Assembly (NCBI RefSeq): GCF_030406325.1
Contig: NZ_JAUEQY010000025.1
Location: 116,740-180,739 of the forward strand
Length of the DNA stretch: 64,000 bases
Origin: Actinomadura sp. DC4
Lineage (GTDB): Bacteria > Actinomycetota > Actinomycetes > Streptosporangiales > Streptosporangiaceae
Reading direction: 5' to 3'
Shown piece after piece: positions 8,045-17,224 of this stretch. The translations under genes and the position numbers were made by a program. Numbering within the stretch: position 1 is the first letter of the stretch; every line of letters starts with the position of its first letter. The notes beneath the pieces are model-generated. The model saw nothing but the letters and a program-made list of their open reading frames with translations. It was not told where the DNA came from and made no database searches.

Positions 8045-9448
8045 TCAAGGGCGCACCCGCCGCTCCGCCTCCGCCCGCAGGGCCCGCCGGGCCGCCTTCC
8101 CCGCCGCGTTCACGGGCAGGTCGTCCACCCACCAGAGCAGGCGCGGCACCTTGAACCCGGCCAGCCGCGCCCGGCAGAAGGCGCCGACGCTCTCGTCCCG
8201 CGTCCCCACGACGAACGCGGCGGGCACCTCGCCGAGCCACTCGTGACCGACGCCGACGACGGCCGCCCGGCGGACCGCCGGATGTTCGAGCAGCACCCGC
8301 TCGATCTCCGCCGGATAGGCGTTCAGCCCGCCGACGATGATCACGTCCTTGAGCCGGCCGACCACGCGGAGGCGTCCGCCGGCGTCGAGTACGCCGAGGT
8401 CCCCCGTACGGAGCCAGCCGTCTCCCATCACCCGCGCGGTCGCCTCGGCGTCGTCCAGGTAGCCCGCCATGAGACCGGCGCCGCTGACCAGGATCTCCCC
8501 GCTGCCAGCCGCGATCCGGACCCGTACGCCCGGGATCGGCCGCCCGGCCGTCTCCGCCACGGCCCGCGCGTCGTCGCCGGGACGCGTCATCGTGCACACG
8601 CCGCTCGCCTCGGTCAGCCCGTACGCGGTGATGACGGTGCCGACGCCGAGGACGGACCGCAGGTCGCGGACCAGCGCGGACGGCACCGAGGCGGCCCCGG
8701 TCACGGCGGCGCGTACGCGGCCCGGCGCCGTCGTGTGGTCCAGCAGCGCCTGGTACATCGCCGGCGGCCCCTGCAGGAAGGTCACCGCGCCGCCCGCGAC
8801 CGCCCGGCTCAGCGTGGGCGCGTCGAGCGCCGGCTGCGGCAGCCCGCAGGCTCCGGCGACCGCGCAGGCCAGCAGCCCCGTCTTGTGCCCGCCGATGTGG
8901 GAGAAGGGCGCCACCAGCGGGTATCGGTCGCTCGCGCGCAGGCCGGTGATCTCCACCCAGGTACGTGTCGTGGCCACGAGGGCGCCGTGGCGCAGGAGGA
9001 CGCCCTTCGGCCGGCCCTCGGTACCGGAGGTGTACTGGACGTGGCTGATCCGTTCCGGCGTGATCGCCCGCATCCGCCGGCTCACCTCGGCGTCGTCGCC
9101 CCCCGTGAACTCGTCGCCGGGGCCGATCACCAGCGCGCATCCCGCCCGCTCCACGATGTCGGCCGCCTCCGGATCGGTGTAACGCGCGTCGAGCGGCACG
9201 ACCGTCGCGCCGGCGCAGAGCACGCCGTACGAGGCCACCGCCCACGCCGTGCCGTTGGGCTGCCGGATCGCGACCCGGTCCCCCGGGCCGACGCCGAGGC
9301 GCACCAGCCCCGCGGCGGTTCCGCGCGCCGCCGCGAGGAGTTCCCGGTAGGTCAGCGTGCCCCGGTGGTCCACCAGGGCGGGCGCGCCGTGATGGGCCAG
9401 GGCGGCGCGCTCCAGCACGCCCGGTACGGTCGCGGCGTCCGCGTGCAC
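8045..9448 (-). CDS. AMP-forming acyl-CoA synthetase
   Basis: 467 residues, slightly short for the ANL superfamily but with all core motifs: YTSGTEGRPKGV (phosphate loop), TAYGLTEASG, GWLRTGDLG, and RLKDVIIVGGLNAYPAEIE. Lys in PVNAAGKAARR is the C-terminal catalytic lysine. It activates a carboxylic acid to its CoA thioester via an acyl-adenylate. Start GTG 9448 follows an AAGGAGGAAGG site. It is transcribed divergently from the MaoC gene across a 62-base promoter. It probably feeds the beta-oxidation enzymes around it; chain or ring substrate unknown. Confidence 0.93.
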   Translation of the reverse strand: MHADAATVPGVLERAALAHHGAPALVDHRGTLTYRELLAAARGTAAGLVRLGVGPGDRVAIRQPNGTAWAVASYGVLCAGATVVPLDARYTDPEAADIVERAGCALVIGPGDEFTGGDDAEVSRRMRAITPERISHVQYTSGTEGRPKGVLLRHGALVATTRTWVEITGLRASDRYPLVAPFSHIGGHKTGLLACAVAGACGLPQPALDAPTLSRAVAGGAVTFLQGPPAMYQALLDHTTAPGRVRAAVTGAASVPSALVRDLRSVLGVGTVITAYGLTEASGVCTMTRPGDDARAVAETAGRPIPGVRVRIAAGSGEILVSGAGLMAGYLDDAEATARVMGDGWLRTGDLGVLDAGGRLRVVGRLKDVIIVGGLNAYPAEIERVLLEHPAVRRAAVVGVGHEWLGEVPAAFVVGTRDESVGAFCRARLAGFKVPRLLWWVDDLPVNAAGKAARRALRAEAERRVRP

Positions 9449-9475
9449 GGCCTTCCTCCTTCTCTCGACATCATG

Positions 9476-9488
9476 GTAGATCTTCTAC
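9476..9488. promoter_or_regulatory. Inverted repeat in the ligase/MaoC divergent promoter
   Basis: GTAGA-TCT-TCTAC is a perfect 5-base inverted repeat. Its core AGATCTTCTAC closely matches AGATCTTTTAT at 1157-1167 in front of the amidohydrolase gene. The shared motif is a candidate operator for the cluster's TetR or GntR protein. Confidence 0.4.
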
Positions 9489-9510
9489 TTGATATTTGAT
9501 GGAGGCGGTC

Positions 9511-9963
9511 ATGCGCATCCTCAACGGTTCCGGCGAGGTCCGCGCCGCCGTCGGCGAGCACCTCGGCCACAGCGACTATCGCCCGATCACCCAGGCCGAC
9601 ATCGACGCGTTCGGGGCGCTGACCGGTGACGACCAGTGGATCCACGTCGACGTCGCCCGCGCCGCCGAGGGCCCCTTCGGCGGCACGATCGCCCACGGGC
9701 TGCTGACGCTGTCGCTCGGCCCGCGGCTGGTCCGCTCGATCTACCGGATCGACGGGATGCGGATGGGCGTCAACTACGGCTACAACAAGATCCGGTTCCC
9801 CAGTCCCGTACCGGTGGACTCGGAGGTACGGGTCGGCGTCACCCTCGACGCGGCCGACGACGTCCCCGGCGGCATCCAGGTCACGCTCGGTTTCGTGTGG
9901 GAGATCAAGGGCCGTCCGAAGCCGGCCTGCGTGGCGGAGATGCTGCTGCGCTACGTCGCCTGA
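9511..9963 (+). CDS. MaoC-family (R)-hydratase
   Basis: 150 residues from ATG 9511, chosen over TTG 9496 because GGAGG sits just before it. The hot-dog-fold hydratase motif is present: ITQADIDAFGALTGDDQWIHVD, then PFGGTIAHG, giving the Asp and His of the MaoC catalytic pair. It hydrates enoyl-CoA to 3-hydroxyacyl-CoA. Because the crotonase-fold protein at 4166 lacks its glutamates, this enzyme is the best candidate for the hydration step of the cluster. Confidence 0.9.
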   Translation: MRILNGSGEVRAAVGEHLGHSDYRPITQADIDAFGALTGDDQWIHVDVARAAEGPFGGTIAHGLLTLSLGPRLVRSIYRIDGMRMGVNYGYNKIRFPSPVPVDSEVRVGVTLDAADDVPGGIQVTLGFVWEIKGRPKPACVAEMLLRYVA

Positions 9964-9999
9964 GACGCCGGGCCGCGGAGTGGCACGGCGCCGCTCCGT

Positions 10000-10410
10000 C
10001 TAGCCGCCGGAGATCAGGCGTTCGGCGAGGCGCCAGCCCTCGGGCGTACGGCGGAAGGTGTCGCGGTAGTGCCCCATCGACCGGAGCACCGGCGCCGTGG
10101 CGGTGTCGGCGTAGAACTGCCAGTACGACTCGGCGACCGCGGTGTCCCCGTCGACGGTCACCGCCGTCGTACCGACGACGTGCCGGGTGTCGCTGCCCGG
10201 CCCCGTGGCGCCCTCGGCCCGGCGCGCCACGCCCGCCTCCTGGATCCGCGCCCGCCCCTCCTTGACCGGCACCCCGGACATCTCCCAGCGGGCGTCCTCG
10301 GTGAACTGGGCGCCGTACTCCTCGATGTCGCCCATGTCCGACAGGTGCGCGATCCGCGCGAGCACGTTGCGGATCGCCGCCTCCGCCTCGGCACTTCCAC
10401 TCTTGTCCAC
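10000..10410 (-). CDS. NTF2/SnoaL-like fold protein
   Basis: 136 residues from GTG 10410. The cone-shaped NTF2-like fold is suggested by length, by ARIAHLSDMGDIEEYGAQFTEDARWEM near the start, and by the ending HYRDTFRRTPEGWRLAERLI. Members include ketosteroid isomerases, aromatic hydroxylase small subunits and polyketide cyclases. I chose GTG 10410 because TAAAAT on the minus strand (10418-10423) ends 7 bases before it with no ribosome site, a leaderless arrangement. It is divergent from the substrate-binding gene. Confidence 0.8.
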   Translation of the reverse strand: MDKSGSAEAEAAIRNVLARIAHLSDMGDIEEYGAQFTEDARWEMSGVPVKEGRARIQEAGVARRAEGATGPGSDTRHVVGTTAVTVDGDTAVAESYWQFYADTATAPVLRSMGHYRDTFRRTPEGWRLAERLISGG

Positions 10411-10417
10411 GGAATGG

Positions 10418-10433
10418 ATTTTATATATAAGTT
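10418..10433. promoter_or_regulatory. Divergent promoter with shared palindrome; leaderless on the minus strand
   Basis: TTATATATAA (10421-10430) is a palindrome, and TTATATATAAGTT is identical to 8024-8036. On the minus strand TAAAAT at 10423-10418 stands 7 bases from the GTG of the NTF2-like gene. On the plus strand the next gene has a longer leader with AAGGAG before its ATG. Confidence 0.5.
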
Positions 10434-10477
10434 GCAAGCGTACGCTCGGGCCCACGTCGCCACGAAGGAGAGTCCCG

Positions 10478-11824
10478 ATGGTCAGTCAGGACGGTCCCCG
10501 CTACGCCGAGCGTCTGTTCCCCGCGCCCCGCGACCACGGGATAGCCCTCCCCGACCGTGCCGCCAGCACGGTCGCGTCCGGCACCGACACCGTTTCCGGC
10601 GAGAGCGAGCTGTGGTACCAGGGCGGCGGCCGGATCGGTGAGAAGGCGGTCGAGTCGATCGTCGTCTACCCGCCCACCGGAGGCGTGCGGACCCAGGGCG
10701 ACCCGTTCGAGCCGGTCAGGATCGGCGTCCTGATCGACATGGACCTCGGCCAGCTGCTCGCCGACCTGATGGACCCGATCATCCTGGCCGTCGAGGACGC
10801 GCTGAACGAGGGCGCCTACGACCGGCCCGTCGAGATCCTCACCGTCGACGCCCGCGGCCTGCCGCGCGAGAACTACCTGAAGGTCCGCAAGGGCTACCAG
10901 CGGCTGGTGGACGAGGGCTGCGTCGTGGTGATCGGCCCGTTCATCTCCGACAACTCCGTCAACCTGTGCGCGACCGTGAACCGCACCGGTGTCCCCTGCC
11001 TGGGCTGGACCGGCACGACCCGGTTCTACGGCGAGTACTGCTTCACCGTCGCGAACGGCGACATCCCGGTCGAGGGCGGCATGGCGGCCGACTGGTGCTT
11101 CCGGAGCGGCCACACCAAGCTCGGCTTCTTCTGGGAGCAGGGCTCCTCCGGCGACCTGTACTCCGACTACTTCCGCGCCGCGGCACGGGGGTACGACCTG
11201 GAGATCGTCAAGGAGGTGCAGCTCGGCCCCAACCCGCGCGACCTGGAGCGTCACCTCGCCGTCATGCGCGACCAGGGCGCCCAGGCCATCGTCTACATGG
11301 GCTACGGCTACTCCACGTTCCACTTCGCCGACGCGTTCCGCGCGCTGGAGTGGGATCCGCCGCGCTTCATGGGGACCGCGTTCATGTTCTACTCCAACTC
11401 CAACAGGTGGGCGGAGGGCCTCGAAGGCTGGCACGGCGTCGACCAGCTCGGCGAGGACGGCGCGAACCCCAACTACGAGGCCATGCTGGAGCGTTTCCAG
11501 GCCCGGTTCGGCCGCGTCTCCCGCAACGTCGTCGTCGCGCTCTCCTACGACACCGCCCGCGCGGCCGTCCACGGCATCGGCAACGCCCGCATCGCCACGC
11601 CCGAGGAGGTCAAGGCCGGGCTGGAGAAGATCAAGTGGATGCCGTGCACGAACGGCGGCCCCGGATGTCACCTCACGTTCGCCGAGTACGACCACCGCGG
11701 GTACAAGGGCGACTTCCTCACCATCCGCGAACTGCGCGGCGGCGAGCTGCACTTCCGTGGCTACCACCGGCCGGCGTGGCCGTCCAACACCCGCTCGCCG
11801 CTGCTCGCCGCCGGGCGTCCCTAG
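10478..11824 (+). CDS. Orphan periplasmic-binding-fold (Leu/Ile/Val-type) protein without signal peptide
   Basis: 448 residues from ATG 10478, behind AAGGAGAG. From about residue 85 on it fits the type I periplasmic binding fold of branched-chain amino acid and amide receptors (PVRIGVLIDMDLGQL, VVIGPFISDNSVNLC, LGFFWEQGSSGDLYSDYF). The N-terminus (MVSQDGPRYAERLF) has no signal peptide or lipobox, so it should stay in the cytoplasm, and no ABC permease or ATPase gene is nearby. A sensor role like AmiC, which has this fold in the cytoplasm, is possible but unproven. It ends 7 bases before the acyl-CoA dehydrogenase gene. Confidence 0.8.
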   Translation: MVSQDGPRYAERLFPAPRDHGIALPDRAASTVASGTDTVSGESELWYQGGGRIGEKAVESIVVYPPTGGVRTQGDPFEPVRIGVLIDMDLGQLLADLMDPIILAVEDALNEGAYDRPVEILTVDARGLPRENYLKVRKGYQRLVDEGCVVVIGPFISDNSVNLCATVNRTGVPCLGWTGTTRFYGEYCFTVANGDIPVEGGMAADWCFRSGHTKLGFFWEQGSSGDLYSDYFRAAARGYDLEIVKEVQLGPNPRDLERHLAVMRDQGAQAIVYMGYGYSTFHFADAFRALEWDPPRFMGTAFMFYSNSNRWAEGLEGWHGVDQLGEDGANPNYEAMLERFQARFGRVSRNVVVALSYDTARAAVHGIGNARIATPEEVKAGLEKIKWMPCTNGGPGCHLTFAEYDHRGYKGDFLTIRELRGGELHFRGYHRPAWPSNTRSPLLAAGRP

Positions 11825-11831
11825 GAGGGCC

Positions 11832-12899
11832 ATGTTCAGCGAGGAACAGGACGAGCTGCGCCGGACCGTACGGGCCTTCCTGCGGGAGACGTCGCCGGAG
11901 ACCGAGGTGCGGCGGCTGATCGCGTCCGCGAGCGGCTACGAGCCCGCGGTGTGGACGCGGATGAGCGGGGAGCTCGGCCTGCACGGGCTGGCCGTGCCCG
12001 CGGAGTACGGCGGGTCCGGGTTCGGCGTCCTGGAGACCGGCATCGCCTTGGAGGAGATGGGCCGGGCGCTGCTGTGCGCCCCGTACCTGAGCACCTGCGT
12101 CCTGGCCGCGCGAGCGGTGCTGGCCTCGGAGGACGCCGGGGCGGCGAGGGAGCTGCTGCCGGGGATCGCGTGCGGGGTGACCATCGCCACCGTGGCCCTG
12201 CCACCGCCCGGCGCCGTCACCGTACGGCGGTCGGACGGCCGGTGGCTGCTGAACGGGACCGCGCGCCTGGTGGTCGAGGGAGGGCTGGCGGACCTGATCC
12301 TGGTGGTGGGCGCCGCCGAGGGCGTGTACGCGGTCTCCGGCGACGCCGGCGGCCTGTCCCGTACGCCACTGAGCACGCTGGACCCGACGCGGCGGCTGGC
12401 GAGCCTCGGCTTCGCCGACACCCCCGCCCATCCCCTGGGCCGCGCGGGCGACGGCCCGCGCATCCGGTCGGCGGTCCTGGACCACGCGGCGATGGCCCTG
12501 GCCGCCGAGTCCGTCGGCGGCATGGAGCGGGTCATGGAGCTGGCGGTCGAGCACGCCGGGACCCGCGTGCAGTTCGGCCGCCCGATCGGCGCGTTCCAGG
12601 CGGTGAAGCACGCGTGCGCCGACATGTACGTCGACGTCGAGTCGGCCCGCGCGGCCGCGCACCGCGCCCTGTGGTCGGCCGCCGAGAACGCGTCGTCGGC
12701 CTCCGCCGCGGCGAGCCTGGCCAAGGCGTACTGCACGGACGCCTACATCCGCGTGACGACGGAGGCCATCCAGGTCCTCGGCGGCATCGGCGTCACCTGG
12801 GAGCACCCGGCCCACCTGTACTTCCGCCGGGCCAAGAGCTCCCAGCTCCTGTTCGGCGACTCCGACCACCACCGCGACCGGCTGGTCGGCCACCTCTGA
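11832..12899 (+). CDS. Acyl-CoA dehydrogenase
   Basis: 355 residues from ATG 11832, behind AGGAGGG. The N-terminal helical domain (VPAEYGGSGFGVLETGIALEEM) and the C-terminal flavin-binding signature (GTRVQFGRPIGAFQAVKH, then EAIQVLGGIGVTWEHPAHLYFRR) are clear. The usual catalytic Glu context is not obvious near the C-terminus, as in the heteromeric steroid-side-chain dehydrogenases, but I see no partner subunit. It oxidises acyl-CoA to enoyl-CoA using FAD. The last 98 bases of this gene and what follows it are duplicated at 15081 onward. Confidence 0.92.
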   Translation: MFSEEQDELRRTVRAFLRETSPETEVRRLIASASGYEPAVWTRMSGELGLHGLAVPAEYGGSGFGVLETGIALEEMGRALLCAPYLSTCVLAARAVLASEDAGAARELLPGIACGVTIATVALPPPGAVTVRRSDGRWLLNGTARLVVEGGLADLILVVGAAEGVYAVSGDAGGLSRTPLSTLDPTRRLASLGFADTPAHPLGRAGDGPRIRSAVLDHAAMALAAESVGGMERVMELAVEHAGTRVQFGRPIGAFQAVKHACADMYVDVESARAAAHRALWSAAENASSASAAASLAKAYCTDAYIRVTTEAIQVLGGIGVTWEHPAHLYFRRAKSSQLLFGDSDHHRDRLVGHL

Positions 12900-13617
12900 G
12901 GGATCTGCCATATAGCCTGCAGCCGCTCCACCAAGCTGGCCCGGTACCAGACGAGCCGAATCACGAGAACCCTTGCCTCTATTGATGCGCTGAGGACCGT
13001 CGATGGAGGAGGGGTCGCATGTCGCCGGACAGATTCTCGGCTTTGTTGTCGGCGGAATTGAGGGATCGAAACTCCGACGGCGACACGCAAGAGCTCCTGG
13101 CGTGTTCCGAGAGTACGGTCGTCGAGGGGACCCGGGAGGTGCTCAGGCAAGTCCTGGACCACATCACCGAGTACGAGTTCGAAAATCCCGATCGGACCTT
13201 CTTCGAAGCGTGCAGCGACGCCCGGGCCCGTTTGATGTCACGAGCGGAGAGCGGCCGCTCTCCGCTGATCGGCGCGCTCGGGTTGATCTGCCTCAACGTC
13301 AAGCTGCTCGATCGGCGCTTCAAGTCCCCCAGCAAAGTCGAACAAAGAGAAGCCGACCTCTACTGCGCGTCGTTGTTCACGACGCCGGAGGTCGGCCTGG
13401 CGATCGCCACCATATACGCACCGGACGAGGAGACGGGCAATCGTATCGAGCACAGGACCTGGGATGAGATCGACTTCGCCCACCTGAGCTATCACAAGGC
13501 GGGTACGACCTCCTTCATCCTGAAGGGGTACAAAATCGAGCCCGACAACGAGGCCGGAGCCCGCTCACCGCTTGCGATCAAATGTGTGCTCTTCCCCTGG
13601 AACAAGATAACGGCGAT
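12802..13617 (+). repeat. Copy A of a tandem duplication (first part)
   Basis: From the end of the acyl-CoA dehydrogenase gene, through the spacer and the kinase gene start, this stretch matches 15081-15878 at a constant offset of 2279 bases, with scattered substitutions. One 18-base (6-codon) deletion is present in the second copy near 15810. Identity stops abruptly after ACGGCGAT in both copies, where each kinase gene has lost a different piece. Confidence 0.85.
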
Positions 13618-14958
13618 GCTCCTCTGGACGGAGGCGATCCGCGTAGGCAGCACCTGGATCTGTCGCCGCAAAATGTCATCGTCGACGCGGAGGGATACTT
13701 CAGCTTCATCGACCTCGGCGTCAATCACCTCTACAGTCGGCAGGTCGGCATCGCCGAACACGACGACGCGGTGTACATCGCGCCCGAGGTGAAGAATCGC
13801 CACCGGTTGCACGCGATGGCGGACGTCTACTCGCTCGGCGTCATCCTTATGCACATACTCGCCGGCCAGCCGCCGAGGGACGGCAGGACTCCCGAGGCCG
13901 TATGGACGGCGAGCCCCATCCTCGGACGCACACTGGAGGATCTCATCGAGGAGGCGGCGGACAATCGTCTGCTCCTGATGCCGGATAACGAGCGTCATTC
14001 CTACTCGTCGCTGAGAGCCCACCTGGACTTCTGCTTCGAGCTCGTCTCCCGGGAGCCGGTGACGAGCAGGTCTCTGTGGGGCTACCGGTGGGCACAGATC
14101 GCGCCGACGTCACGAGAGTTCCGGACGCAGCTGAAACAGTGGTGGACCTGGCGCAGGGGTGAGGGCCGTAAGCCGGAGTACGAGCGATATCTGCTGTTGT
14201 TCAGCGCGCTGTCGTCGTTCTCGTGGTGGCTGATCGTCGCCAAGACGGCGCTCTTCTAGTCGGATGACCTGGTCAGCTTTCAGCCGCTGTCCCTGCCCAA
14301 AGGGATGCAGTTGTACGCCGACGTCATCGCCCTTTCGCAGGGCCTCGTGGCGGCGAAGTTCTACCAGACGGTCCTCGCGCGGCTCACCGTGCGCAACATA
14401 CCCGGGAAGCTGGCCCGGTTCACCGAGGTGCTGATCCGGTCGATGACGGTCGTGGCGGTTCCCACCACGCTGTTATCCACCGTCTCCAGTTCCACGTACT
14501 GGATGTGGCCCTGGACCTGCGCGGCTGGTGCCGTCGCGGTCGCCGCGTGCAACTGCCTCACGTACTTCCTGGCGGACCGCATCCTCAGCGCCGCCCGCGA
14601 CGGACTGTCCACCGTGCCCGACGCCGACCGAAAGTTCGCACGCGGTTACGAGCAGTGGTGGTGGACGATGTTGCTGTACGCCTTCATAATCGCGACAATC
14701 GCCACCGGCCTTCAGGTGGGCGCACTGAAGGACCGATGGGCGTACGTGTTCGTGCTCGTGATCATCACTGTCGGCGTTCACTACGCCGCCAAGTGCGCCG
14801 CCGCGGGACCGGCGGTTCGAGGAAGCATCGCGCGTGCCTTCTCGACCGGTGAACGCATCGCCGTCTCGTCCCGTCATCCGAGTGATCCGATGACGTGGCC
14901 CCCACGGCTGTTCTCGCCGCACGACCCACCTCCGGCGGAGCTCCGACGAGGGCGGTGA
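13019..14958 (+). pseudogene. Broken membrane protein kinase gene (copy A)
   Basis: Three open pieces form one former gene. Piece 1 (from ATG 13019, behind GGAGGAGG) has a helical N-terminal domain and a kinase N-lobe (SFILKGYK, then LAIKCVL with the ATP-binding Lys). After about 13617 sequence is missing and the frame changes. Piece 2 (to 14259) holds the C-lobe: HLDLSPQNVIVD, IDLGVNHLY in place of DFG, YIAPEV, and DVYSLGVILMHILAGQPP. It ends at an in-frame TAG (14257-14259) inside a hydrophobic segment. Piece 3 continues in the same frame to 14958 with several membrane helices. Deletion, frameshift and nonsense mutation make an intact product unlikely. Confidence 0.8.
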
Positions 14959-14994
14959 GGGCCTGTCCCCTGGGGCCGGCCCTCACCGCGTATC

Positions 14995-15080
14995 TCAGTG
15001 GGCCGAGAAGGCGAAGGACGGTCCCGTCGAGGAAGTCGCCCGAGTGGAACTGGACGCCCGGCTGGTCGATCGAGATGCTG
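14995..15080 (-). pseudogene. Remnant of the aldose 1-epimerase 3' end
   Basis: 14995-15019 matches the last codons of the epimerase gene at 16038-16062, and 15021-15080 matches 16201-16260. About 137 bases between them have been lost. It joins directly to the dehydrogenase remnant at 15081, marking the duplication junction. Confidence 0.8.
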
Positions 15081-15178
15081 AGCGCCCGGCCCACCTGTAC
15101 TTCCGCCGGGCCAAGAGCTCCCAGCTCCTGTCCGGCGACTCCGACCACCACCGCGACCGGCTGGTCGGCCACCTCTGA
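15081..15178 (+). pseudogene. Remnant of the acyl-CoA dehydrogenase 3' end
   Basis: Nearly identical to 12802-12899, including the stop codon. The join to the epimerase remnant falls where the two parent genes share GAG followed by ACCCGGCC, one base apart: microhomology that probably produced the tandem duplication. Confidence 0.85.
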
Positions 15179-15878
15179 CGGATCTGCCACAGAGTCCGGC
15201 GCCGTTCCACCATGCTGGCCCGGTACCGGACGGGCCGAATCGCGAGAACGCTTGCCCCCATTGACGCGCCGAGGGCCGTCGATGGAGGAGGAGCCGCATG
15301 TCGCCGAACGGATTCCCGGCTCTGTTGTCCGCGGAACTGAGAGACCGGAACTCCGATGACGACACGCGAAGGCTGCTGCGGCTTTCCGAGAGCACGGTCG
15401 TCGAGGGGACCCGGAAGGTGCTCGGGCAGATACTGGACCACATCACCGAGTACGAGGCCGACAACCCCGACCGGACCTTCTTCGAGGCGTGCAGAGACAC
15501 CCGCGCCCGGTTGATGTCACGAGCGGAGAGCGGCCGCTCTCCGCTGATCGGAGCGCTCGGGTTGATCTGCCTCAACGTCACACTGCTCGATCGGCGCATC
15601 AAGTCCCCGGGCAGAGTCCAGCAAAGAGAGGCCGACCTCTACTGCGCGTCCCTGTTCACGACGCCGGAGATCGGCCTGACGATCGCCGCCATCTACGCAC
15701 CGGACGAGGAGACGGGCGATCCTCTCGAGCGCAGGACCTGGGACGAGATCGACTTCGCCCACCTCAGCTACCGCAGGGCGGGGACGGCCTCCTTCGTCCT
15801 GAAGGGGTGCAAGGTCGGGGCCCGCTCACCGCTCGCGATCAAGTGTGCGCTCTTTCCCTGGGACAGGATGACGGCGAT
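15081..15878 (+). repeat. Copy B of the tandem duplication (first part)
   Basis: Pairs with 12802-13617 at offset 2279. See copy A. Confidence 0.85.
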
Positions 15879-16017
15879 CGCGAAGGCGACGAATCGCCAC
15901 GCCACCGAGTACGGACGGCAGAGCGCCGTCGTCGAACGCCCCTGCGCCAGGTCCACCACCGTCGTCGTTCTCCTGATGGCCGATCGGCCCGGCGAGGCGG
16001 CGGGGCCGGTCTCCTGA
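15298..16017 (+). CDS. Truncated kinase-like protein (copy B), N-lobe only
   Basis: 239 residues from ATG 15298 behind GGAGGAGG, still open. The first 190 or so residues parallel copy A: the helical N-terminal domain, [17 protein letters not shown], and [11 protein letters not shown] with the Lys. Then the C-lobe is missing. The last 45 residues come from scrambled remains: a piece like copy A 14209-14240 in forward sense, preceded by a 21-base inverted copy of 14139-14159. It lacks HRD, DFG and membrane helices, so it cannot be an active kinase. It may be a decaying fragment or a free N-terminal domain. Confidence 0.55.
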   Translation: MSPNGFPALLSAELRDRNSDDDTRRLLRLSESTVVEGTRKVLGQILDHITEYEADNPDRTFFEACRDTRARLMSRAESGRSPLIGALGLICLNVTLLDRRIKSPGRVQQREADLYCASLFTTPEIGLTIAAIYAPDEETGDPLERRTWDEIDFAHLSYRRAGTASFVLKGCKVGARSPLAIKCALFPWDRMTAIAKATNRHATEYGRQSAVVERPCARSTTVVVLLMADRPGEAAGPVS

Positions 16018-16037
16018 GACGGGCCCCACCGCGTCTC

Positions 16038-17192
16038 TCAGTGGGCCGAGAAGGCGAAGGACGTGGCCGTACGGTAGGTCTGGCCGGGGCGGAGGACGGT
16101 GGAGGGGAAGGCGGGGTGGTTCGGTGAGTCGGGGAAGTGCTGGGTCTCCAGCGCCAGGCCGTCGCCCTGGCGGTACTGGTGGCCGCTCGTCCCGTACAGC
16201 GTCCCGTCGAGGAAGTTCCCGGAGTAGAACTGGATGCCCGGCTGGTCGGTGGAGATGCTGAGGACCCGGCCGCTGTCCGGGTCGCTGACGCGGGCGGCGA
16301 GGCGGAAGCCCGAGCCGTCCAGCACCCAGTTGTGGTCATAGCCCTGGCCGTACGCGAGCTGCTGGAAATCGTCCCGGATCCGCGCGCCGACCGCGGTCGG
16401 CCGCCGGAAGTCCATCGGCGTGCCGGCGACCGGCGCGATCTGGCCGGTCGGGATCAGCGTGGAGTCGACGGGCGTGTAGTGGCTCGCGTTGAGCTGCAGG
16501 CGGTTGCCGTAGATGCCGCCCGTGCCCTCGCCGCCCAGGTTCCAGTAGCTGTGGTTGGTGAGGTTGACGACGGTGGCCTTGTCGGTGGTGGCCTGGTAGT
16601 CGACGCGCAGCGCGCTCCCCCGCAGGGTGTACGTCGTGGTCGCCTTGAGGGTGCCGGGGTAGCCCATCTCGCCGTCGGGGCTGGTGTAGTCGAGCCGCAG
16701 CGAGACCTCGTCACTCGTCCTGCCGGGGGTGGCGTTCCAGACCTTGGTGTCGAAGCCCTTGGTGCCGCCGTGCAGGCTGTTCGGGTCGTTGTTGATCGGC
16801 AGGTGGTACGTCTTGCCGTCGAGTGTGAACGTGCCCTTCGCGATGCGGTTCGCGTACCGGCCGATTAAGGCGCCGAAGTACGGCCCGGGGTTGTTCTTCT
16901 CGACATAGCCGGCGAGGTCGGGGAATCCGAGGACGACGTTCGCCTGGTGACCGTGCTTGTCGGGCGCGTCGAGCCGCTGCACGATCCCGCCGTACGTGAT
17001 GATCCGTACGCGGAGAACACCGCTGGTCAGCGTGTACCGCCAGACCTGGGTGCCGTCGGAGAGCGTGCCGAACAGGTCCTTGGTGATGTCGGGTCTGGGC
17101 GCCGCCTCGACGGCGGGCGCCGAGAACGAGGTCATCAACCCGGCCAGCATGGCCAGGCCGACGAGCCGGGTCCTCATGGGGCGGATGAGCAT
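16038..17192 (-). CDS. Secreted aldose 1-epimerase (galactose mutarotase family)
   Basis: 384 residues from ATG 17192, behind AAAGGA. A Sec-type signal peptide is clear ([20 protein letters not shown], cleavage probably after AVEA near residue 30). Family motifs: [13 protein letters not shown]141 in NSLHGG, H214 in [11 protein letters not shown] (general acid) and E349 in ALETQHFPD (general base). It interconverts alpha and beta anomers of hexoses, here outside the cell. It is divergent from the secreted GH2 enzyme, so the two probably work together on extracellular sugars. Its 3' end was the right edge of the neighbouring duplication. Confidence 0.93.
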   Translation of the reverse strand: MLIRPMRTRLVGLAMLAGLMTSFSAPAVEAAPRPDITKDLFGTLSDGTQVWRYTLTSGVLRVRIITYGGIVQRLDAPDKHGHQANVVLGFPDLAGYVEKNNPGPYFGALIGRYANRIAKGTFTLDGKTYHLPINNDPNSLHGGTKGFDTKVWNATPGRTSDEVSLRLDYTSPDGEMGYPGTLKATTTYTLRGSALRVDYQATTDKATVVNLTNHSYWNLGGEGTGGIYGNRLQLNASHYTPVDSTLIPTGQIAPVAGTPMDFRRPTAVGARIRDDFQQLAYGQGYDHNWVLDGSGFRLAARVSDPDSGRVLSISTDQPGIQFYSGNFLDGTLYGTSGHQYRQGDGLALETQHFPDSPNHPAFPSTVLRPGQTYRTATSFAFSAH

Positions 17193-17224
17193 GAAGTGTT
17201 CCTTTCTCCGACCACAATTAGGCC

